Below are positions 1-5,369 of a stretch of 12,092 bases of DNA, piece by piece. The notes beneath the pieces are model-generated. The model searched no databases and was not told the origin of the DNA. It was given only the letters and a program-made list of their open reading frames with translations. Origin of the DNA: Ruminococcus sp. UBA3855 (lineage in GTDB: Bacteria; Bacillota; Clostridia; Oscillospirales; Ruminococcaceae); the NCBI GenBank assembly GCA_002392545.1, contig DGHF01000096.1, positions 1 to 12,092 of the forward strand, given 5' to 3'. Each line of letters starts with the position of its first letter. The first letter of the stretch is position 1. The position numbers and the translations under genes were made by a program.

Positions 1-22
1 CCAATTGGAGTGCTTTTTTTGA
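1..22. terminator. Right arm of an intrinsic terminator cut by the window edge
   Basis: The window opens with the palindrome CCAATTGG, continues as AGTGC and runs into seven T residues. This is what the apex, descending arm and U-tract of a terminator stem would look like for a plus-strand gene lying to the left. Read on the minus strand, the same bases start just after the stop codon of the CNNM/CBS gene as an A-tract followed by GCACTCCAATTGG. The hairpin would therefore be bidirectional and shared by two convergent genes. The left arm is outside the window, so the pairing cannot be confirmed here. Confidence 0.4.
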
Positions 23-1276
23 TTACCATTCTTCTTCGTCGTCATCCGTTTCGACGATTTCAACAAGTTCAATTCTTTTTCCCTGCATCCGGAGCACCTG
101 CACTTGCAAGCCCTCATATTCAAAATGGTCGCCCTCTGCCGGTATCTTTTCGAGTACCTCCATGACCCAGCCGGAAACGGTCATCGCCTCAAAATCACAG
201 TCACGGTCAAGCTTTTCAAATACCTTTTCAATATTCGCCTTGCCCGAAACAACCCATGTGTTTTCACCTGTCTGCGAAATTTCACGGATAATTTCGTCGT
301 GTTCGTCCCAGATTTCCCCGACAAGTTCCTCTAAAATGTCCTCTAATGTGACAAGTCCCACTGTACAGCCGAATTCATCCATGACAATGGCAATATGTAA
401 CTGCTGTTCCTGCAATTCTTTCCGGAGGTCTGCGATTTTCTTGCTTTTCGGTACGAAAATGCAGGGCTTGACAATTTCTTCAATGCTTGTTTTTCCTCGG
501 AATGCAATATTATAGAAGTCTTTCAGGTAAATAATTCCAGTGATGTTGTCAATGCTTTTTTCATATACCGGAAGTCGGGAATATCCCGACTCTGAAAAGA
601 CTTTCGCTACTTCTTCTTTGGTCATGTTCGCCGGAACGGCTTCAATGTCAATTCTGGGGGTGAAAATGTCACGTACTTCCAGTTCATTGAATTCGATTGC
701 TGAACGAATCAATTCACTTTCATCTGCATCAATGTTTCCGCCCTGTTCGGCTTCGTCAACAATGGTCAGTAATTCTTGTTCGGTGATTCCGCTGTCTTCC
801 GAGGATTTGAAAAGTTTTGCTAATCCGCTCTGCCAAAGTTTGAAAACCCATGTGAATGGTCTGAGAATGTACATTAACATCTGTAAAAACGGCGCAGACA
901 ATACGGCTATCTTTTCAGAATTCGTTTTTGCTATGGTTTTCGGGGAAATTTCACCGAATATCAGTAATATGATTGTGACGACAACTGTGGAAACCGTCGC
1001 TCCAAGATTTTCGTCTTTTAACAGCTCCACAAATAACAATGTTGCAATGGATGTACAGGCAATATTGACAATGTTATTGCCAATCAGAATTGTTGTCAGC
1101 ATCTCATCATATTTATCAAGCAGTTTCAGAACCAATTCCGCTTTTTTGTCGCCGTCTTCTGCCTTGCTTTTCAGGCGGATGCGACTCACGGCATTGAATG
1201 CTGTTTCTGTCGCTGAAAAATACATGGACAGCATGATACAAATGGCAATGATTATCAGTGAAGTGGTGATACCCAT
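23..1276 (-). CDS. CNNM/CBS-domain membrane protein (CorC/HlyC family ion transporter)
   Basis: A 417-aa inner-membrane protein of the hemolysin-C/CorC (UPF0053) family, whose members are implicated in Mg2+/Co2+ or other divalent cation efflux and homeostasis. The N-terminal part (about residues 1-150) has several hydrophobic segments with the DUF21/CNNM hallmarks LIGNN and FGEISPK. It is followed by a cytoplasmic CBS pair (about 195-320, including the VTLEDILEELVGEI stretch) and a C-terminal CorC_HlyC transporter-associated domain ending in an acidic DDDEEE tail. This order and length are normal for the family. The start is supported by a GAGGGGGG ribosome binding site 6 nt upstream. That site lies inside an upstream 46-codon ORF whose stop overlaps this start by 22 bases, so translational coupling is likely. 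The transported ion cannot be told from sequence; older 'hemolysin' labels should not be taken literally. Confidence 0.92.
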   Translation of the reverse strand: MGITTSLIIIAICIMLSMYFSATETAFNAVSRIRLKSKAEDGDKKAELVLKLLDKYDEMLTTILIGNNIVNIACTSIATLLFVELLKDENLGATVSTVVVTIILLIFGEISPKTIAKTNSEKIAVLSAPFLQMLMYILRPFTWVFKLWQSGLAKLFKSSEDSGITEQELLTIVDEAEQGGNIDADESELIRSAIEFNELEVRDIFTPRIDIEAVPANMTKEEVAKVFSESGYSRLPVYEKSIDNITGIIYLKDFYNIAFRGKTSIEEIVKPCIFVPKSKKIADLRKELQEQQLHIAIVMDEFGCTVGLVTLEDILEELVGEIWDEHDEIIREISQTGENTWVVSGKANIEKVFEKLDRDCDFEAMTVSGWVMEVLEKIPAEGDHFEYEGLQVQVLRMQGKRIELVEIVETDDDEEEW

Positions 1277-1395
1277 AACATACCCCCCTCACTGCAACAC
1301 AAAAAGGGTACAACAAATTTCTCACCTGTGTACCCTGAAATTATTCGATATTTATCGCACGGGACACCCGTGTCATCAGAATTCTGGTGTGTCAT
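1255..1395 (-). CDS. 46-aa leader ORF upstream of the CNNM/CBS gene
   Basis: This small ORF starts at an ATG with an excellent AAGGAGG ribosome binding site (about 1401-1407, spacing 5) and lies about 20 nt downstream of the expected transcription start of a consensus promoter. The 46-aa product begins MTHQNSDDTG, has three cysteines (C13, C33, C34) and no obvious membrane segment or signal peptide. I do not recognise a family. Its stop codon lies 22 bases inside the CNNM/CBS gene, and the ribosome binding site of that gene lies within this ORF. Two inverted repeats fall inside the coding sequence: 1305-1336, followed on this strand by a T-run, and 1358-1372. It could be a real small protein, a regulatory leader peptide, or both. 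The start and ribosome binding site are strong evidence that it is translated. Confidence 0.6.
   Translation of the reverse strand: MTHQNSDDTGVPCDKYRIISGYTGEKFVVPFLCCSEGGMLWVSPLH
1301..1336 (-). promoter_or_regulatory. Terminator-like hairpin inside the leader ORF
   Basis: On the minus strand AGGGTACA (1336-1329) and TGTACCCT (1312-1305) form a perfect 8-bp inverted repeat with a 16-nt loop. The T-run begins with the last base of the second arm and continues through 1301. This is the layout of a modest intrinsic terminator. It sits between promoter and transporter start and within translated sequence, so passage of ribosomes would affect whether it folds. A second short stem, CACGGG/CCCGTG at 1358-1372 with a 3-nt loop, lies upstream. 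The role in attenuation is inferred. Confidence 0.4.
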
Positions 1396-1423
1396 AAAAT
1401 CCTCCTTATGGTAGTTATCATTT

Positions 1424-1452
1424 ATTATAGCACATCTTTCCGGAAATGTCAA
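1424..1452 (-). promoter_or_regulatory. Consensus sigma-A promoter for leader ORF and CNNM/CBS gene
   Basis: On the minus strand TTGACA (1452-1447) and TATAAT (1429-1424) are separated by exactly 17 bp, with an extended -10 TGC directly upstream. Both hexamers match consensus perfectly. The spacer holds a 10-bp palindrome, TTTCCGGAAA (1446-1437), which could be an operator or chance. The predicted start of transcription is near 1416, leaving about 20 nt before the leader ORF. Confidence 0.85.
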
Positions 1453-1552
1453 GAGTATCAGAAGATTTTTACATGCAAATCGCCTTTTGCCAAATTATTG
1501 GTTTTCTCAAAGAAATTTTACAAATTTTTCGTGATTTTTATCAAATTTCATC

Positions 1553-1581
1553 TTGAAAAATATTCAGAATTGTGCTATAAT
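1553..1581 (+). promoter_or_regulatory. Sigma-A promoter of the c-di-GMP operon
   Basis: TTGAAA (1553-1558) and TATAAT (1576-1581) are spaced by 17 bp with an extended -10 TGC. It is divergent from the minus-strand promoter about 100 bp away and shares the ten-base core GTGCTATAAT with it. The 5' leader of about 55 nt is too short for a c-di-GMP riboswitch, and none was seen. Confidence 0.8.
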
Positions 1582-1643
1582 GATATTATTACCCGTTACC
1601 GACTTAAAAAGACGTGGCTGACAGGAAAGTGAGGAAAATATAT

Positions 1644-3353
1644 ATGAATATCAAAGATGAACGAATGATGCATTTTTATGAACTTTATGAACAGCTTGCT
1701 TCTGCAACTGCAAATGTCAATCAACCACCCGATGTTCCTTTGATTGAGTCCCTGCTTGGTGAAATTTCGGCAATGTTCCGCCTTTCAAAAGGAATTACCC
1801 ATTTTTACCGCAGTCCCATTGATGAACAGAACGGAAAAGGGGAAACTATGGTCAGCTATGACCTGAAGAAAAAAGACAAGCCAGTCCATACGGTACGTTT
1901 CTTGACAAGGCTTATGTCCATTACTACTATGACTGTCTATATGGCGGAAGATGAACCCCCTTTGACAGAAGATGAACTTTCCAGAGTTGACCTCACCATG
2001 CGCACAACTCTTGCCTATATCAGCCGTAACCGTTTACAGGATATTGCCGAAGAACTTGCTTTTTTTGATGATGTTGGTTACAGGAATATCCGCAGTTTCT
2101 ACAATTACCTTTCATGGAAAGGACAGCCGGAAAGCTTTAATGGAATGTCGGCAGTCAATTATAATCTTCGTCATTTTTCGCTTATCAATCAGGAACTTGG
2201 GCGCAGTGCCGGTGATACGGTCATCCGAAATCATTACAGGCATATTGAAAAGATGATTGGAACAAAAGGCACTCTTTCACGGCTTGGCGGTGATTCCTTT
2301 ATCTTAATCTGTGAACAGTCCTTACTTCCTGAACTGCTGGACTACCTCACGGAAGCTGTTGTTCCCTACAATGAAGACGGCAATACCGTGACTATTTCAT
2401 CGTGTGCAGGGGTTTTCATCATTCCTGAGGGGTATCAGTTCAATCACACTGGTGACATTATGGAAAAAATTATTCCTGCCTGTCGCCTTGCACAGGACGG
2501 AAAACAGGGGAATATTGTATTTTATAACGAAAAAATGGTATCTGCGAAAGAAAAAACCATGCGTGTGCAACAACAATTCCCTAAAGCCCTCAAAAATCAT
2601 GAATTTCAGGTATTTTATCAGCCGAAAGTGAATACAATGACAGGTGAGTTGTGCGGTGCAGAGGCTTTGTGCCGTTGGTTCAGGAAGGGGAAACTTGTTC
2701 CGCCGATGGAATTTATCCCTGTTCTGGAACAAACAACTGACATCTGCAAACTTGATTTCTACATGCTGGAAATGGTATGCCAGCACATCCGGAAATGGCT
2801 GGACGAAGGGCGAAAAGTCGTTCGGGTTTCTGTGAATCTCTCCCGAAAACATATGATGGATTCCAGACTTCTGGAAACTATCATTGACATTATCAGCCGT
2901 TATCAAGTGCCCCATGAATATATTGAAATCGAACTGACTGAAACAACGACAGATGTGGAATTCAAAGACCTGCAAAGAATCGTCGGCGGATTGCAGGAGG
3001 AAAGTATTTATACTGCTGTTGATGATTTCGGGATGGGGTATTCTTCCTTGAATTTAATCCGTGTCATTCCGTGGAATGTCTTGAAAGTTGACCGCAGTTT
3101 TCTGCCTTTGGATGGCGAACAGGAAAACAGTGTCCGTAATATCATGTTCCGGTACGTGGTGGCTATGGCGAAAGAAATGGGGCTGGAATGCATTGTTGAG
3201 GGGGTGGAAACTCCTGCACAATTGGAAGTATTACGCAAAAATCATTGTGAACTGGCACAAGGTTTTTTGTTTGACAAACCTCTTCCCTTGGATGAATTCG
3301 AAAAACGTCTAGATATGCAAGTATATCCCATTGAAATGAAGACCGCTTCTTGA
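1644..3353 (+). CDS. Degenerate GGDEF / intact EAL domain protein, probable c-di-GMP phosphodiesterase
   Basis: A 569-aa soluble protein without signal peptide or membrane segments. Residues 1 to about 130 form an unassigned N-terminal region, possibly sensory. A GGDEF-like domain follows in which the signature is GGDSF (215-219), so cyclase activity is doubtful. The C-terminal EAL domain (about 310-560) looks catalytically complete: YQPK, E340-A-L, SVNLS, ELTET, DDFGMGYSSL from D460, LKVDRSF, E519-GVET and AQGF are all present. These carry the metal ligands and catalytic lysine expected of an active c-di-GMP hydrolase. In such hybrids the degenerate GGDEF often acts as a GTP-binding regulator (family knowledge). 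The ATG at 1644 is chosen over an in-frame GTG at 1614 because GTGAGG lies 9 nt upstream of it. The next gene follows after 11 nt and makes a diguanylate cyclase, so the operon encodes opposing activities. Confidence 0.9.
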   Translation: MNIKDERMMHFYELYEQLASATANVNQPPDVPLIESLLGEISAMFRLSKGITHFYRSPIDEQNGKGETMVSYDLKKKDKPVHTVRFLTRLMSITTMTVYMAEDEPPLTEDELSRVDLTMRTTLAYISRNRLQDIAEELAFFDDVGYRNIRSFYNYLSWKGQPESFNGMSAVNYNLRHFSLINQELGRSAGDTVIRNHYRHIEKMIGTKGTLSRLGGDSFILICEQSLLPELLDYLTEAVVPYNEDGNTVTISSCAGVFIIPEGYQFNHTGDIMEKIIPACRLAQDGKQGNIVFYNEKMVSAKEKTMRVQQQFPKALKNHEFQVFYQPKVNTMTGELCGAEALCRWFRKGKLVPPMEFIPVLEQTTDICKLDFYMLEMVCQHIRKWLDEGRKVVRVSVNLSRKHMMDSRLLETIIDIISRYQVPHEYIEIELTETTTDVEFKDLQRIVGGLQEESIYTAVDDFGMGYSSLNLIRVIPWNVLKVDRSFLPLDGEQENSVRNIMFRYVVAMAKEMGLECIVEGVETPAQLEVLRKNHCELAQGFLFDKPLPLDEFEKRLDMQVYPIEMKTAS

Positions 3354-3364
3354 GGTGATTTTTC

Positions 3365-4822
3365 ATGATAAAATTATCGTTAGGGAGAAAAATTGTTCTT
3401 GTGATAATCCTGATTGCAGTCGTTCTCAGCGGAACTTGTATTTTTGTCAGTGGTATGGCGAACCGAAAAACGATGGACAAAGAATACATGATTACGGCTG
3501 ATTCTATGGCGTGGACTTCTGCGGTTATGCTGGACGGCGACAGTGTTCAGGAAATTACTGAAAAAGTCATGGAAATTTACCGGAATTCTGATATTAAATT
3601 AGATAATACCCAATACGAAGACCCTCGTTTTGAATCCTATGTGGAACAATATTCCCATCTGATGGAGGACGAAGATTATATTGCTGTTCAGGAACAACTG
3701 CGGAAAATTCAGGACGTGAGCGAGGTGGACTGCATTTACACAGTATGCATCGTACCGGAAGACAAAACCGCTGTGTATATTGTTGATGGTGCATATGGTG
3801 ATGAACTTGTCCCTGCTGGTTGCTTTGACTTTTTGGAAGAAGAAAGCATACAATATATCAATACCCCCGAAAAGGGGCTTCCTGCTTTTATCTCCCATAC
3901 GGAGGAATATGGATATATGGCAACAGCCGGAGCACCCATTTACAACAGCAGTGGCGAAATTGTTTGTCTGTCCATGGTTGACCTCAGTATGTCGGAGGTG
4001 CTTGCAAAAGAAAACCGGTTCTTGCTGGCATTGGCTGGGGTGCTGTTGATTCTGACGTTTATCATTTGCATGATTGCGATTGTCTGCGTGAATCAAAGCA
4101 TTGTCAAGCCCATCAACATGCTTTCCGAAACTGCCAAACAATACGGTCAGAAACAATCCGGCATTCCTCATCATGAATTCAGCTCCCTCAATATTCATAC
4201 AGGCGACGAATTAGAAATTCTTCTCAAATCCATGATGCAGATGGAAAATGACATTGACAGTTATATTGAAAGCCTCACCAAGACAAAACAACAGCTTTCT
4301 TCTGCAAGGCAACAGGCGGATGATATGCACGAATTAGCTCACATGGATTCTTTAACTGGTATCCGCAACCGACTGGCTTATGATAAAGAAATTATCCGGC
4401 TGGATGAAGAAATTCAAAAGGGCTTGTGTTCGTTCGGCATTGCAATGATTGACCTGAATTTTTTGAAGCGTATCAATGATACTTATGGTCATGAATGCGG
4501 AAATTCAGCCATTATTGCATTAAGTCAGTTAATTTGTGAAGTGTTTATTCATTCTCCGGTGTTTCGTATCGGTGGTGATGAGTTCGCTGTCATTCTGAAA
4601 AATCACGATTACAATAAAATCAAATGCCTTGAACAAAGATTTAATCAGTGCATTGCAACATTCGGGGCGGATACGTCTTTACAGCCATGGGAAAAAATAT
4701 CCGCTGCGTTCGGGTATGCGCTGTTTGATGCAGAAACTGACAGCTGTGCAGATGATGTCTTTAAACGTGCTGACCAAAAAATGTATGAGCGAAAAAAGGA
4801 AATGAAAGCAATCCGAAAATAA
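3365..4822 (+). CDS. Membrane-anchored diguanylate cyclase with extracytoplasmic sensor, HAMP and GGDEF
   Basis: A 485-aa protein predicted to make c-di-GMP from two GTP. An N-terminal membrane anchor (about 9-30) precedes an extracytoplasmic region of about 190 residues that resembles a Cache-type ligand sensor by size and position. A second membrane segment (about 218-243), a HAMP-like linker, a short coiled coil rich in Q and A (about 296-322) and a GGDEF domain follow. The GGDEF signature is intact at 403-407, with the upstream IDLNFLKRINDTYGH stretch that holds metal and GTP residues. The RxxD inhibitory site normally just before the signature is absent (the sequence there reads HSPVFRI), so classical product inhibition is unlikely. 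The start at 3365 is supported by GAGGTGA overlapping the upstream stop codon. The gene is in one operon with the EAL phosphodiesterase. The ligand is unknown. Confidence 0.9.
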   Translation: MIKLSLGRKIVLVIILIAVVLSGTCIFVSGMANRKTMDKEYMITADSMAWTSAVMLDGDSVQEITEKVMEIYRNSDIKLDNTQYEDPRFESYVEQYSHLMEDEDYIAVQEQLRKIQDVSEVDCIYTVCIVPEDKTAVYIVDGAYGDELVPAGCFDFLEEESIQYINTPEKGLPAFISHTEEYGYMATAGAPIYNSSGEIVCLSMVDLSMSEVLAKENRFLLALAGVLLILTFIICMIAIVCVNQSIVKPINMLSETAKQYGQKQSGIPHHEFSSLNIHTGDELEILLKSMMQMENDIDSYIESLTKTKQQLSSARQQADDMHELAHMDSLTGIRNRLAYDKEIIRLDEEIQKGLCSFGIAMIDLNFLKRINDTYGHECGNSAIIALSQLICEVFIHSPVFRIGGDEFAVILKNHDYNKIKCLEQRFNQCIATFGADTSLQPWEKISAAFGYALFDAETDSCADDVFKRADQKMYERKKEMKAIRK

Positions 4823-4855
4823 GATGAAATTTTGTTGAAATTTGGCTGAATGGAG

Positions 4856-4884
4856 TTGACAAATTTTCAATTATATGATACAAT
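4856..4884 (+). promoter_or_regulatory. Sigma-A promoter of the DUF6110-ATPase unit
   Basis: TTGACA (4856-4861) and TACAAT (4879-4884) are spaced by 17 bp with an extended TGA before the -10. The start of transcription should fall near 4891, where GGGAGTTTTCCC (4892-4903) forms a short inverted repeat that could be an operator. No recognised metalloregulator box was seen. No terminator is visible between the preceding cyclase gene and this promoter, so some read-through is possible. Confidence 0.8.
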
Positions 4885-4946
4885 GATAACAGGGAGTTTT
4901 CCCGATACGTAAACAAAAACAAACAATAAACTGATGAGGTGATTTT

Positions 4947-5294
4947 ATGTTCAATATGGTAAGACTCGGAATTTTTGCAGGTGGTGTTCTGTTCGGTACT
5001 GCTGGTATCAAGATTCTGACAAGCAAGGACGCTAAAAAGGTTTACACTGAGGCAACTGCTGCGGTACTCCGTGCAAAAGACTGCGTCATGGAAACTGTAA
5101 CAAATGTCCGTGAGGAATGCAGTGATATTCTCGCTGATGCAAAGGAAATTAACGAGGCTCGTGCAGCAGAAGAGGAAGATGAAATCATTGCTGATGCGTG
5201 GGGAGATGCTGAGGAAGAAGATGCTTCCGCTCCTGAAGAAGCAGAAGAACCCGATGAAGAAACTCCCGAAGATTCTAACGATACCGAAGAATAA
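4947..5294 (+). CDS. DUF6110 family small protein, partner of the adjacent metal ATPase
   Basis: A 115-aa protein with three parts. A hydrophobic, glycine-rich N-terminus (about 4-25, GIFAGGVLFGTAGIKIL) could anchor it in the membrane. An amphipathic middle contains SKDAKKVY and AAVLRAKDCVMETV. A strikingly acidic C-terminus (about 72-115) is dominated by Glu and Asp with interspersed Ala and Pro. I recognise this as the DUF6110 type found directly upstream of heavy-metal P-type ATPases in gut Firmicutes. The strong GAGGTGAT site 5 nt before the ATG and its own promoter support expression. The plan of a short anchor plus metal-binding-like tail next to a P1B ATPase resembles mycobacterial PacL (DUF1490) proteins, which assemble with Ctp ATPases. 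By analogy it may be a metallochaperone or assembly partner. That role is inference, and homology to PacL is not shown here. Confidence 0.85.
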   Translation: MFNMVRLGIFAGGVLFGTAGIKILTSKDAKKVYTEATAAVLRAKDCVMETVTNVREECSDILADAKEINEARAAEEEDEIIADAWGDAEEEDASAPEEAEEPDEETPEDSNDTEE

Positions 5295-5324
5295 CCCGTA
5301 ACAACAACCGAATGTTTCCACATT

Positions 5325-5342
5325 GACCGCTTTTATGCGGTC
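5325..5342 (+). promoter_or_regulatory. Intercistronic hairpin between the DUF6110 and ATPase genes
   Basis: GACCGC and GCGGTC form a perfect 6-bp stem with a TTTTAT loop, followed by TTTGTGTT. The tail is too poor in T for a strong terminator. It may be a leaky terminator or an mRNA-stabilising element that raises the amount of the small upstream protein relative to the ATPase. It is the only structure in the 75-nt gap, and the ATPase ribosome binding site follows it. Confidence 0.4.
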
Positions 5343-5369
5343 TTTGTGTTATCAGAGAGGAGATAGTTT

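Noticed and set aside
540..1397. Plus-strand open frame of 285 codons opposite the CNNM/CBS gene
   Set aside because: It lies antisense to a gene with clear family motifs, has no ribosome binding site of note, and its translation is low-complexity and unlike any known protein.
1614..1643. GTG at 1614 as the start of the EAL protein
   Set aside because: No ribosome binding site precedes it, whereas the ATG at 1644 has GTGAGG at suitable spacing.
4828..4844. AAATTT...AAATTT inverted repeat after the cyclase gene, considered as a terminator
   Set aside because: The stem is AT only and has no T-run after it, so it is too weak to call.
4761..5321. Minus-strand hydrophobic open frame of 186 codons opposite the DUF6110 gene
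   Set aside because: Phe- and Ser-rich sequence is what the reverse of a Glu/Asp/Lys-rich gene gives. It also overlaps the end of the cyclase gene and the promoter at 4856.
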